A stretch of 64,000 nt of DNA, taken from contig NZ_WQCA01000006.1 in NCBI RefSeq assembly GCF_013032445.1, forward strand, positions 266,732 through 330,731, read 5' to 3'. Shown here one piece after another: positions 17,532 through 26,694 of the stretch; positions within the stretch are counted from its first letter, which is position 1; every line of letters starts with the position of its first letter. The notes under the pieces were generated by a model. That model was not told the DNA's origin. It worked only from the letters and a program-made list of their open reading frames with translations, and did not search any database. Both the position numbers and the translations under genes were made by a program. Source of the stretch: Ruegeria arenilitoris. Its GTDB lineage: Bacteria; Pseudomonadota; Alphaproteobacteria; Rhodobacterales; Rhodobacteraceae.

Positions 17532-18410
17532 ATGACCGAGCAATCCCCATACACGCCCCCCAAAGTCTGGACATGGGACAGCGAAAGCGGCGGCCAGTTC
17601 GCCAATATCAACCGCCCCATCTCTGGCGCCACCCATGACAAGGACCTGCCGGTCGGCAAACACCCGCTGCAACTTTATTCGCTGGCAACCCCCAACGGCG
17701 TCAAAGTGACTGTGATGCTGGAAGAACTGTTGGCACTGGGTCACGAAGAGGCGGAGTACAACGCCTGGCTGATCAATATCGGCGAAGGCGACCAGTTCAG
17801 TTCGGGCTTTGTCGAGGCGAACCCGAACTCAAAAATCCCAGCGCTTTGGGATCGGTCGGGTGATAAGCCCGTGCGCGTGTTCGAAAGCGCCTCGATCCTG
17901 TTCCATCTGGCCGAGAAGTTCGATGCCTTCCTGCCAAAATCCGGCCCTGAGCGGACCGAAGTGATGAGTTGGGTGTTCTGGCAGATGGGCAGCGCGCCCT
18001 ATCTGGGTGGTGGCTTTGGTCATTTCTACGCTTACGCGCCTGAGAAATGGGAATACCCGATCAACCGCTTTGCCATGGAAACCAAGCGCCAACTGGACGT
18101 TCTGGATCGCCAACTGGCCGAGAACACCTATATCGCAGGTGAAGACTATACCATCGCCGACATGGCGATCTGGCCCTGGTACGGTCAGCTGGTTCTTGGC
18201 CGTCTCTACAGCGCGGCAGAGTTCCTGGATGTCGAATCCTATGAAAACGTGATGCGGTGGGCGAAGGCGATTGACGCACGCCCCGCCGTTCAGCGCGGTC
18301 GCATGGTCAACCGCGCGTTTGGTGAGCCGCACACTCAACTGCACGAGCGCCACGACGCCAACGACTTTGAAACCCGCACGCAGGACAAGCTGGAAGCCGC
18401 AGCGGAATAA
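17532..18410 (+). CDS. yghU: YghU-type glutathione S-transferase family protein
   Basis: The 292-residue protein has the extended N-terminus typical of YghU (WTWDSESGGQFANINRPISG), then a thioredoxin-like domain with TPNGVKVTVMLEELL and the cis-proline motif NPNSKIPAL, then the all-helical domain with YTIADMAIWPWYG. E. coli YghU binds two glutathiones and has disulfide-bond reductase activity on small disulfides. Cytosolic and monocistronic. The orthology call is from strong motif similarity. Confidence 0.9.
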   Translation: MTEQSPYTPPKVWTWDSESGGQFANINRPISGATHDKDLPVGKHPLQLYSLATPNGVKVTVMLEELLALGHEEAEYNAWLINIGEGDQFSSGFVEANPNSKIPALWDRSGDKPVRVFESASILFHLAEKFDAFLPKSGPERTEVMSWVFWQMGSAPYLGGGFGHFYAYAPEKWEYPINRFAMETKRQLDVLDRQLAENTYIAGEDYTIADMAIWPWYGQLVLGRLYSAAEFLDVESYENVMRWAKAIDARPAVQRGRMVNRAFGEPHTQLHERHDANDFETRTQDKLEAAAE

Positions 18411-18419
18411 CAACGCACG

Positions 18420-18446
18420 GCCCCGCGACCTGACGGTTCGCGGGGT
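18420..18446. terminator. Terminator hairpin between yghU and sseB
   Basis: CCCCGCGA pairs perfectly with TCGCGGGG around a 9-base loop between two convergent genes. The downstream T content is modest (TTATTTC at 18451), so its efficiency is uncertain. Confidence 0.55.
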
Positions 18447-18450
18447 CTGC

Positions 18451-19239
18451 TTATTTCAGAACCGGCGGCTTGTTCGGGTCACTGCCCGGGGTGATATGTT
18501 GAACGACCCTTTGTTCGGGCTGCGGCAAGTCGAATTTCAGACCAACACGCGCCAATGCGGCTGCGGCGTGGTCGTGCGGGCCAAAGAACCCGACATCCAT
18601 CGCCCCGGCCTCGATTCCGGAGAAGGTCAGCGCCTCGGAAGCCGCTTTGGCCAGTGCAGGCTCCGCCCCCTCAACCGCGCCGACAAAGCCCAGAAGATGC
18701 CCCGCGCCTCCATCCTCTGACTTGGTGCCAACCAGATACGCGGCCTCGGCCAAGCCAACGGCTGTGGCCAGCTTCGCGTCCAGCGCCTTCAGCAAGTCAT
18801 CCGGCAAACCGGTCGGAGGCAGAAACTCGGCCAGACGCTGCTGCACCTCTTCCGGTGCATGTTCCAGCGTTTCGGCCAGCCAGCCCAGCGCTTCGGCCGG
18901 GATAAGCATCGAGGACGGCGCGACCTCAAGGTTCAGCCCAAGACCGATCCCTTGCCCTGCCAGCATCCCGGACAGCACCCGCCCCGAAAGCGCCACATAG
19001 GGCACCGGGCGTTCGGCGAAGCGGGCCAGCCGGTCCTCGCGGTCGAAAGCCAGAACGAACCGGCCGTCGGCGACGTCGAACAGCTCGGGTGTAATGTTTT
19101 CATCCTGTGCTTCTTCAGCCAACAACAGAAACAGCTCGCTGTCGGCGAGCCGTTCAAAGAACCGAAGCCGCGCCGCATCGTCCTGCGGGTTGGCCTCCAT
19201 CGCGGCGTGGGCGGCATCAAGGGCGGTTGTGTCAGTCAT
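18451..19239 (-). CDS. SseB-family protein
   Basis: The 262-residue acidic protein has an N-terminal SseB domain (ALDAAHAAMEANPQDDAARL, FVLAFDREDRLARF, YVALSGR) and a C-terminal SseB_C-like domain. SseB was named as an enhancer of serine sensitivity; the molecular role is not established. Its start overlaps the end of the upstream uracil-DNA-glycosylase-like gene by 8 bases, so the two form an operon. Confidence 0.8.
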   Translation of the reverse strand: MTDTTALDAAHAAMEANPQDDAARLRFFERLADSELFLLLAEEAQDENITPELFDVADGRFVLAFDREDRLARFAERPVPYVALSGRVLSGMLAGQGIGLGLNLEVAPSSMLIPAEALGWLAETLEHAPEEVQQRLAEFLPPTGLPDDLLKALDAKLATAVGLAEAAYLVGTKSEDGGAGHLLGFVGAVEGAEPALAKAASEALTFSGIEAGAMDVGFFGPHDHAAAALARVGLKFDLPQPEQRVVQHITPGSDPNKPPVLK

Positions 19240-19819
19240 TCAGAACCTCTTGCACCCGCGCGCGCAGAACCGGCAGCAGCTCGGCCTCGAACCACGGGTT
19301 TTTCTTCAACCATGCCGTATTGCGCCAGGACGGATGAGGCAAGGGAAAGACCTGCGGCGCATGGTCTTGCCAGCGGCGCACGGTGTTCGTGACCGAACCG
19401 CGCGCGTCAAGGTGGTACTTATGCGCGTGTCCGCCAACCAGAACGGTCAGTGGCACCCGCCCTAGTTCGTTCATCACCCCGTCGTGCCATGTCTGTCCAC
19501 AGACCGGCGGAGGCGGCAGATCGGCTTTGCGTGCGTCATACCCCGGAAAGCAGAACGCCATCGGCACGATTGACACGCGGGCGCGATCGTAGAACACGGT
19601 TTCATCGATCCCCAGCCAGTCGCGCAAGCGGTCGCCCGACGGATCAGTGAACGGACGGCCCGAGGCATGGACCCGCGCGCCCGGCGCCTGCCCCGCGACC
19701 AGCAATGGCGTACCCCGCCGAAACCAGACCACCGGGCGCGGGTCATGCGCGGTGTGCGTGGCACGAAATCTGTCCGCGCAGATGCGGCAGGCTTCAATCT
19801 CTTTCTGCAGCGAATTCAT
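19232..19819 (-). CDS. Uracil-DNA glycosylase superfamily protein, four-cysteine type
   Basis: The protein has 195 residues from MNSLQKEIEACRIC at 19819; upstream in-frame sequence is not protein-like. UDG superfamily motifs are the N-terminal active loop (GQAPGARVHASGRPFTD followed by SGDRLRDWLG) and the C-terminal HPSWRNTAWLKKNPWF. Cysteines occur as C-x2-C near the N-terminus and C-x16-C in the middle (AFCFPGYDARKADLPPPPVC), the spacing pattern of family 4 enzymes that hold a 4Fe-4S cluster. Probable base-excision repair role; substrate untested. Confidence 0.75.
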   Translation of the reverse strand: MNSLQKEIEACRICADRFRATHTAHDPRPVVWFRRGTPLLVAGQAPGARVHASGRPFTDPSGDRLRDWLGIDETVFYDRARVSIVPMAFCFPGYDARKADLPPPPVCGQTWHDGVMNELGRVPLTVLVGGHAHKYHLDARGSVTNTVRRWQDHAPQVFPLPHPSWRNTAWLKKNPWFEAELLPVLRARVQEVLND

Positions 19820-20047
19820 CAGATCGCAAGAATTCCTGAACCAAACTGGTTGACGGTCGACATGAAAGATAGTCAACGCGCATCGCGGGGCCAACCGATG
19901 GATAAGTCACAATACCGAAGGGCGGCGTTCGCGCACATTGAACATTTGTTTCATAATTCGACATAATGTAGCCAATATGGATCGGTAAATTCTCCGTTCC
20001 TTCACCGGCGCGACCGGTGCAACAAACACAAAAACCACAGGCCCTGA

Positions 20048-20707
20048 ATGCTTGAGTTCGAGAATGTCAGTAAGTCCTTCTGGACCGGGACGCGCCGCAA
20101 GGTGATCCTGGACCGGGTCTCGTTCCGAGTCGAGCTTGGCCGGTCCATCGGCATTCTGGCCCCCAATGGAACCGGCAAGACCACGTTGATCAACATGATG
20201 GCCGGGCTGGAAAAACCTGACGAAGGCGTAATCCGCAAAACCTGCCGGGTCTCGTTCCCGTTGGGGTTTTCGGGCGGCGTGGCAAAACGGCTATCCGCCT
20301 TGGAAAACGCCCGCTATATCGCAAAAATCTATGGTATGGATCCGGACTATGTCGAGGCGTATTGCAGCTGGCTTTGCGGTCTGGGCGAGTATTTCGATCA
20401 GCCGTTGGGAACCTATTCATCCGGCATGCGGGCACGCTTTACCTTTGCCCTGATGTTGGCGCTGGAATTCGACATGTATCTGATTGATGAAGGGATGCCA
20501 GCAACAACGGATGTAGAGTTCAACCGAAAAGCGGGCGATATCCTGAGAGAGCGGTTGCGCACGACGACTCTGGTGATCGTGTCCCACAGCCCCGACACTC
20601 TGGAGAAATTTGCACAGCAGGCCGCCGTTCTTCTGGACGGTCAGTTGTACATGTTCGAAACCTTGGAAGAGGCAAAACAGTTATATGACTACCAAACCCA
20701 AGGCTAA
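20048..20707 (+). CDS. kpsT: Capsule polysaccharide export ATPase (KpsT-like)
   Basis: The 219-residue ABC ATPase has Walker A APNGTGKT at residues 38-45, a divergent signature YSSGMRARF, Walker B MYLIDEGM and the switch histidine in IVSHSP. Short length and the FWTGTRRKVILDRVSF opening are those of KpsT/CtrD ATPases that power ABC-2 export of group 2-type capsules. The KpsE-like gene begins inside its 3' end with a 23-base overlap. The ABC-2 permease (KpsM) is not in the window. Confidence 0.88.
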   Translation: MLEFENVSKSFWTGTRRKVILDRVSFRVELGRSIGILAPNGTGKTTLINMMAGLEKPDEGVIRKTCRVSFPLGFSGGVAKRLSALENARYIAKIYGMDPDYVEAYCSWLCGLGEYFDQPLGTYSSGMRARFTFALMLALEFDMYLIDEGMPATTDVEFNRKAGDILRERLRTTTLVIVSHSPDTLEKFAQQAAVLLDGQLYMFETLEEAKQLYDYQTQG

Positions 20708-22259
20708 AAAGTATCGCTGGCGACGCGACCGTCAGGGTTCGGGTTCTGCGGACGCACGGGCCGATGCGATTTCGCGCATCAGAAAGGCGACACAACCGTC
20801 CGAAGCTGCAAATACCGCCCAGCCTGCGACCGATATCGATGCAATCAAACGCGAAGGCCTGACAGGGCGGCAGTTGCGTGTTGCACGGCGTTTGGCACAG
20901 AAAAACGGTTTGGCGGCGACGTCGGACTACGATGCCGTGCGCTTGCTGCGTCAAAAGGGCATAGACCCGTTTGAACGGGCAAACTTGTTGGACCTTGCAG
21001 CCGAAAAGAAAGGCTCGGAAGAACAGGCAAAGGACAAAATCACCATCCAGCTGCCGCAGACGGTCAAGGAAACGCCCCAGACCCTGCCGGGACCCGAATT
21101 GAGCCCCGCGGAACGACGCAATCTGGAAATCGGCGAGATCCAAAAGGACATCGCGCGCCGCCGCAGACGCAAGCTGTTTGCACTGTTCGCACGACTAGCG
21201 GTATTTGTACTGATACCAACTGTGATCGTCGGCTATTATTTCTATCGGGTCGCAACGCCAATGTACGCAAGCGACTCTGCCTTTTCGATTCTACAGGCGG
21301 ACGGCGGTGGAGCCTCCTTTGGCGGATTTCTGGCGGGCACCCAATACGCCACCGCGCAGGATTCGGTCGCTACGCAGGAATTTCTGGAGTCAAAAGACGC
21401 TCTGGTTCGACTTGAGAATGACACCGACTTCTCTGCGATCTTCAAACAAGATTGGATAGACCCGATCCAACGCCTGCCGCAGGACGCAACGCTTGAGGAT
21501 ACTTACAAACTATACAAGCGAATGATTACCATTGGATATGATCCCAGCGACGGCATCATTCGCATGGAGGTTGCGGCCCCCAGTCCTGAAATCTCAGTCG
21601 AGCTGTCGACACTTCTGCTGTCCTATGCCGAGGAAACCATCAACGGCTTGACGGAACTGAAGCGTGAAGACCAAATGCGCGATGCGCGGGCCGGGTTTGA
21701 ATTGGCTCAGGAAGAACGTCGGAAAGCGCAGGAGGAACTGATCGAGCTGCAGTTGCAAGGCGCCGTTCTGGACCCGGAAAATGTCCTGGCTGGCCTGCGG
21801 GCACGAATCAACGCAATCGAAATCGAGCTGCAAGAGAAGGAACTGCAGTTGGCCGCCCTTTTGGACAACCTGCGCCCCAACCAAGCCAAAGTAGAAGGCG
21901 TGCGCGCAGATATACAAAGACTCGAAGCCGTGCTGGCAGAACTGAACGCCGAAATGCTGGATGCGTCGGCGGGCGAGAACTCGCTGGCGCGGTTGAGCGT
22001 ACGCATTCAGATGGCCCAAGCCGACCTCGTCGCACGCGATATGATGCTGCAAACCGCCATGGAACAGATGGAAACTACGCGGACCGAAGCAAACCGCAAA
22101 GTGCGCTATCTGACCGTTTCGGTAAACCCGGTCGCCAGCCAGGAACCCAGTTACCCGCGTAAGTTCGAAAATACGATTTTGGCTTTCCTGTTGTTTGCTG
22201 GTATCTACCTGATGATCTCGCTGACTGCGTCAGTCCTTCGTGAACAGGTATCCTCGTAA
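20685..22259 (+). CDS. kpsE: Capsule export inner-membrane protein (KpsE/CtrB-like)
   Basis: The protein has 524 residues from ATG 20685. A cytoplasmic, basic and low-complexity N-terminus (about 165 residues) precedes a TM helix (LAVFVLIPTVIVGYYFYRV), a large periplasmic domain with long coiled coil (about 320-445, ELQEKELQLAALLDNL), and a C-terminal TM helix (NTILAFLLFAGIYLMISLTA). This is the polysaccharide co-polymerase/export layout of KpsE, bridging the inner-membrane ABC exporter to the outer-membrane channel. The N-terminal extension is longer than in E. coli KpsE, which has about 380 residues. Confidence 0.85.
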   Translation: MTTKPKAKKYRWRRDRQGSGSADARADAISRIRKATQPSEAANTAQPATDIDAIKREGLTGRQLRVARRLAQKNGLAATSDYDAVRLLRQKGIDPFERANLLDLAAEKKGSEEQAKDKITIQLPQTVKETPQTLPGPELSPAERRNLEIGEIQKDIARRRRRKLFALFARLAVFVLIPTVIVGYYFYRVATPMYASDSAFSILQADGGGASFGGFLAGTQYATAQDSVATQEFLESKDALVRLENDTDFSAIFKQDWIDPIQRLPQDATLEDTYKLYKRMITIGYDPSDGIIRMEVAAPSPEISVELSTLLLSYAEETINGLTELKREDQMRDARAGFELAQEERRKAQEELIELQLQGAVLDPENVLAGLRARINAIEIELQEKELQLAALLDNLRPNQAKVEGVRADIQRLEAVLAELNAEMLDASAGENSLARLSVRIQMAQADLVARDMMLQTAMEQMETTRTEANRKVRYLTVSVNPVASQEPSYPRKFENTILAFLLFAGIYLMISLTASVLREQVSS

Positions 22260-22264
22260 GACAC

Positions 22265-23098
22265 ATGAAACATGTAAAAATCTCCGATCTCACGGTCGGC
22301 AATGATCTGCCCCTGACGATCATCGCCGGTCCCTGCCAGCTTGAAACTGCCGATCATGCTCGGATGATTGCAGGCAAAATGAAAGAGGCCTGCGATGCCG
22401 CCGGAGCGCAGTATGTCTTCAAGGCCTCTTACGACAAGGCAAACCGGACGTCTCTGTCTGGTGTAAGGGGCATGGGTATAGATGCCGGGCTGAAGGTTCT
22501 GGAAGACATCCGCACGTCGATGGGAATTCCGGTTCTGACCGACGTTCATACCGAGTCCCAATGCGCCATCGCGGCCGAGGCCGTGGATATCCTGCAGATT
22601 CCAGCCTTTCTTTGCCGTCAGACCGACATGTTGTTGGCCGCCGGTGCGACCGGAAAAGCTGTGAACGTCAAGAAAGGTCAATTCCTAGCGCCTTGGGAAA
22701 TGGGTAACATCGTTGACAAGATCGAAAGTACTGGAAACCAGAACATCCTTCTGACCGAGCGCGGAACATCTTTTGGATACAACACGCTTGTGGCCGATAT
22801 GCGTGGCTTGCCGCAAATGGCAAAAACGGGATACCCGGTCGTGATGGACGCAACGCATTCGGTGCAGCAACCGGGCGGCAAAGGCGGATCCTCTGGCGGG
22901 CAGCGGGAATTTGCTCCGGTCATGGCACGCGCAGCGGTGTCGTTGGGTGTGGGAGCAGTGTTCATTGAAACCCACCAGGACCCAGACAATGCGCCATCTG
23001 ACGGCCCAAACATGATCTATCTGGATCAGATGCCCCAACTTATTGACACATTGATGCGCTTTGATGCGCTGGCCAAAGCCAACCCAATTCAAATTTAA
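22265..23098 (+). CDS. kdsA: 3-deoxy-8-phosphooctulonate synthase
   Basis: The 277-residue enzyme condenses arabinose-5-phosphate and PEP to KDO-8-phosphate. Motifs are IIAGPCQLE, the KASYDKANRTS active-site stretch, PVLTDVHTE and DATHSVQQPGG. Cys24 in AGPC sits where metal-dependent (class II) KDO8P synthases have their metal-binding cysteine, so a metal-dependent enzyme is inferred. It starts 5 bases after the KpsE-like gene. In an operon with capsule export it may feed the KDO linker of the capsule as well as lipopolysaccharide. Confidence 0.96.
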   Translation: MKHVKISDLTVGNDLPLTIIAGPCQLETADHARMIAGKMKEACDAAGAQYVFKASYDKANRTSLSGVRGMGIDAGLKVLEDIRTSMGIPVLTDVHTESQCAIAAEAVDILQIPAFLCRQTDMLLAAGATGKAVNVKKGQFLAPWEMGNIVDKIESTGNQNILLTERGTSFGYNTLVADMRGLPQMAKTGYPVVMDATHSVQQPGGKGGSSGGQREFAPVMARAAVSLGVGAVFIETHQDPDNAPSDGPNMIYLDQMPQLIDTLMRFDALAKANPIQI

Positions 23099-23112
23099 GC
23101 AAGAGCGATAGT

Positions 23113-24609
23113 ATGACCAAACCCATCCCCGAGGTGACACCGAACACCTGGAGCTTTCTGCGCGACCCCATGATCAAACCCACCGGGTTTCGCGAGTACG
23201 ACGCCCGCTGGAAATACCCCGAAGAGATCAACCTGCCCGGTATGACGGCCTTGGGTCTGGGGCTGGGGACCCAGATGCACAAACGCGGTATTGAACCGGT
23301 GATCGCAGTCGGCAACGACTATCGCGACTATTCTTTGGCGATCAAGAACGCGCTTATCCTTGGCCTGATGCAGGCGGGTATTCAGGTCAAGGATATCGGC
23401 CCAGCGCTCAGCCCGATGGCCTATTTCGCCCAGTTCCATCTGGATGTACCAGCGGTGGCCATGGTCACAGCGAGCCACAACCCGAACGGCTGGACGGGCG
23501 TGAAGATGGGCTTTGAGCGCCCGCTGACCCATGGTCCGGACGAAATGTCGGAACTGCGCGACATCGTTTTGAACGGCGAAGGTGTTCCGCACGAGGGCGG
23601 ATCGTACGAATTCGTTGAAGGCGTGAAAGAGGCTTACATCGACGATCTGGTCGGGGATTTCAAAATGTCCCGTCCGCTCAAGGTCGTCTGCGCAACAGGC
23701 AACGGCACCGCGTCGACCTTTGCACCCGAGATTTTCGAACGCATGGGCGTTGAAGTGGTGCCCAGCCACAACCGGCTTGATTACACCTTCCCAAACTACA
23801 ACCCCAACCCCGAAGCCATGGAGATGCTGCATGACATGGCCGACACCGTGAAATCCAGCGGTGCCGATCTGGCGCTTGGGTTTGATGGCGACGGCGACCG
23901 GTGCGGCGTTGTGGATGACGAGGGTGAAGAGATTTTCGCTGATAAGGTCGGCGTGATCATGGCCCGTGATCTGGCTAAGTTATATCCCAATGCGACCTTC
24001 GTGGCCGACGTCAAATCTACTGGTCTGTTCGCCAGCGATCCCGAATTGCAAGCCCACGGTGTCAAGGCGGATTACTGGAAAACCGGCCACAGCCACATGA
24101 AGCGCCGGGTCAAAGAGATTGATGCTCTGGCTGGGTTCGAAAAATCAGGTCATTACTTTCTGGCTGAACCAATCGGGCGCGGCTATGACTGCGGCATGCG
24201 GGTGGCAGTAGAGATCTGCAAGCTGATGGATCGCAACCCTGACAAGAGCATGTCGGACCTGCGCAAGGCGTTGCCAAAGACCTGGTCGACCCCGACCATG
24301 TCACCCTATGCCGCAGACACCGAGAAGTACGACATTCTCAAGCGTCTGGTGGACAAGCTGGTCGCCAAAGCCGACGCGCGCGAAGCGTTTGCAGGCCGCG
24401 CGATCAAGGAAGTGGTCACCGTCAACGGCGCGCGCGTCATTCTGGACAACGGCAGCTGGGGTTTGGTGCGTGCGTCCTCGAACACGCCGAACTTGGTTGT
24501 GGTATGCGAAAGCAGCGACAGCGAAGACGAAATGCGCGCCATCTTCGCCGATATCGACGCCGTGATCCGGACCGAGCCCGACGTCGGCGACTACGATCAA
24601 ACCATCTGA
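23113..24609 (+). CDS. Phosphomannomutase/phosphoglucomutase
   Basis: The 498-residue protein is of the alpha-D-phosphohexomutase family. The phosphoserine loop is TASHNPNGWTGVK, the magnesium loop GFDGDGDRCGVVDDEG, the sugar-binding loop GFEKSGHYF and the C-terminal phosphate loop VRASSNTPN. It interconverts hexose-6- and hexose-1-phosphates, making precursors for polysaccharides. It follows kdsA by 14 bases in the capsule operon. Whether mannose or glucose is preferred cannot be read from sequence. Confidence 0.92.
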   Translation: MTKPIPEVTPNTWSFLRDPMIKPTGFREYDARWKYPEEINLPGMTALGLGLGTQMHKRGIEPVIAVGNDYRDYSLAIKNALILGLMQAGIQVKDIGPALSPMAYFAQFHLDVPAVAMVTASHNPNGWTGVKMGFERPLTHGPDEMSELRDIVLNGEGVPHEGGSYEFVEGVKEAYIDDLVGDFKMSRPLKVVCATGNGTASTFAPEIFERMGVEVVPSHNRLDYTFPNYNPNPEAMEMLHDMADTVKSSGADLALGFDGDGDRCGVVDDEGEEIFADKVGVIMARDLAKLYPNATFVADVKSTGLFASDPELQAHGVKADYWKTGHSHMKRRVKEIDALAGFEKSGHYFLAEPIGRGYDCGMRVAVEICKLMDRNPDKSMSDLRKALPKTWSTPTMSPYAADTEKYDILKRLVDKLVAKADAREAFAGRAIKEVVTVNGARVILDNGSWGLVRASSNTPNLVVVCESSDSEDEMRAIFADIDAVIRTEPDVGDYDQTI

Positions 24610-24618
24610 TCCATGATT

Positions 24619-24637
24619 GGGGCGCCTTGAGCGCCCC
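24619..24637. terminator. Weak terminator hairpin
   Basis: GGGGCGC pairs with GCGCCCC around CTTGA between the convergent phosphomannomutase and AsmA genes. A U-run is lacking, so this is a modest call. Confidence 0.4.
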
Positions 24638-24642
24638 ACCCT

Positions 24643-26598
24643 TCAATTTCCGCCCAACAGTTTAAGAAGGCCTTTCTTGGCTTCTTCTTCCAGCTTGTTC
24701 TTCAGGGCGTCCTCAGCGCTTTCGGTGTCGGTCACAACGGTGCCAAGTTCATCGCTTACTTTGTCCAAAACCTTTTGCTTGGCATCATCTTCAATATCCT
24801 TGAGCTGCCCTTCAGCTGCGGCTTCGATCACCTTGGAAAGATCGGGTTTTATGGACGGATCGCTCCACGGGCCAATGACCCGCACCGGAACAGACAGGCC
24901 CTGACCAGAATTTGCCCTGAGCGCGGTAGGTGTGAACAGATAGTCAATCGTCTGCGCGCCGATATTCACCTTGCCTTTGCCGTCGGCGCGGTAGTTGTCC
25001 AGAGACATAAGCAGGTCTTTGTTCCTCAGAACACCCTGATCAATGGTGAAGCTGGCCGTCAGACTATTGAACACTGTCGTCCCACCAGTCCCTTTGCCGC
25101 GCCCCATCAGGCGATCCAGATCAAAGCCCGATATGACGCCCTGCCCCACATCTAGGCTGCCCTTGCCACTTAGGGACCGCATGATCTGATCCTCGGTCTG
25201 ACCAACGCCCAGAAACTCAAACTCACCCGAAGCAGCACCCGTCAGACGGTTGATTTCGGCCACGGCGGACAGGGCTTGCCGCAGGTCGATGCCATTTGCG
25301 TTCAGCTTACCACCGACGGACAGGCCGTTTCTGTTATTGGCAACAACCTGTCCGTTGATCTGGCCTGTGAACAGTGTAGCCGGGTTCATCCGCAAAACGG
25401 CGCGGGACCGGTCAAGGCTAAGCGTCAGGTCGCTTGGGCCGAAGGTCAGCTCTGGCACAGCGATTGACGAGGCTGTTAGACGTATCTCGCCGTTTGCCAG
25501 CGCCAAGGCTGAGGCGTCGATAGGATCGGTTGACCATCCGCTGTCTTGCGTCGATGCAGTGCCGGACCCGCCCCCTGTCGGTGCGGGCGTGTCGTTGTAG
25601 CGCGACAGATCGATATCGCCGCCCTTTAGCCGCGCAGTGATTTTGGGCGGGTCAGATATCTCGATATCCGCCTCTCCGGTGAAACGGTTGTGATCCAGCT
25701 TCGCATCCATATTGCGCAGCGACACACGACCGTCACTCGTATAGGTCATATGGCCCGAGACATCGGCCGCACGGCCAAGCCCCAGCGGCACCCCGACCCC
25801 AGCCTGCCCAAATGCGGCCAGCATCTTTTCTGTATTTTTTGTCTTAACCTCCAGATTGCCGTCCATTTCACCAGCCAGATTAACGCGGCCATCAAACCCG
25901 AACTCTCCTCCGGGCGCGGTCAGGGCCAGTTGCAGCGGCGCAACTGCGCCCGAAGCATAAGCAGGCAAGTCCAGTATCTTGAGATCCACATTGACCTTCC
26001 CCCCCGGGGCGGCCATCCGGGCCTCCATAATCATCGGGGCGGTAGGGGCGGGCCAACTGGCGGAAAGATCAACATCCGAAAAATCGAAAGTCGTCGTTCC
26101 GTTTTCAATATAGATCAGCCGCGCGTTGGTAAGCTCCAGCCGGTCCAGCGTTACCACGCCTTGCTGCGATGCCTCTGACGACGCACTGCTGCTGCCAGAG
26201 GTTGGCTCGGGGCTTGCTGCACCCATCTCCCAGTTGCCAAGCCCATCTGACAATTCGAGCCGAAGTACCGGCTGGTCTGCAATAACACGTCGGATTCGAA
26301 AATCACCGTTGAGCAGCGCAGCGGCGTCTACCCCAACGGCCAAACTGTCGGCACTCAGCATAGGTTCAGACCCCGCCCAAGGCGCATTACCAAAGGTAAC
26401 CGGTCCTGTTTCCATCCCCAAAACCGGCCAGAAAGACAGGTTCACATCACCTGTCAGTTTCAATTCTCGCCCGGTCGCGCTTTTGACCTGCTCTGCCAGA
26501 ATCGCCGCCAGCTTATCGCCCGGCATCAGCAACAACGCGCCGATAACCAATCCGATTGCGACCACAAATAGAAAGACTATGCGCAACAGCCACTTCAT
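24643..26598 (-). CDS. AsmA-family envelope protein
   Basis: The 651-residue protein has an N-terminal membrane anchor (LLRIVFLFVVAIGLVIGALLL) followed by a long beta-rich region with AsmA motifs: KSATGRELKLTGDVNLSFWP near the start and SGKGSLDVGQGVISGFDLDR near residue 490. AsmA proteins span the periplasm and are implicated in outer-membrane assembly and lipid transport. A charged helical tail (about 600-651) ends the protein. Monocistronic. Confidence 0.9.
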   Translation of the reverse strand: MKWLLRIVFLFVVAIGLVIGALLLMPGDKLAAILAEQVKSATGRELKLTGDVNLSFWPVLGMETGPVTFGNAPWAGSEPMLSADSLAVGVDAAALLNGDFRIRRVIADQPVLRLELSDGLGNWEMGAASPEPTSGSSSASSEASQQGVVTLDRLELTNARLIYIENGTTTFDFSDVDLSASWPAPTAPMIMEARMAAPGGKVNVDLKILDLPAYASGAVAPLQLALTAPGGEFGFDGRVNLAGEMDGNLEVKTKNTEKMLAAFGQAGVGVPLGLGRAADVSGHMTYTSDGRVSLRNMDAKLDHNRFTGEADIEISDPPKITARLKGGDIDLSRYNDTPAPTGGGSGTASTQDSGWSTDPIDASALALANGEIRLTASSIAVPELTFGPSDLTLSLDRSRAVLRMNPATLFTGQINGQVVANNRNGLSVGGKLNANGIDLRQALSAVAEINRLTGAASGEFEFLGVGQTEDQIMRSLSGKGSLDVGQGVISGFDLDRLMGRGKGTGGTTVFNSLTASFTIDQGVLRNKDLLMSLDNYRADGKGKVNIGAQTIDYLFTPTALRANSGQGLSVPVRVIGPWSDPSIKPDLSKVIEAAAEGQLKDIEDDAKQKVLDKVSDELGTVVTDTESAEDALKNKLEEEAKKGLLKLLGGN

Positions 26599-26694
26599 TT
26601 TTCTGCTCTCCGCTTATTGGGCATGCGTTGAAAAGATCATTCAAAGCCTAGCCGCCATTTGCAAGGGGAAGCGTTCCCCACTATATGCCGCGCC

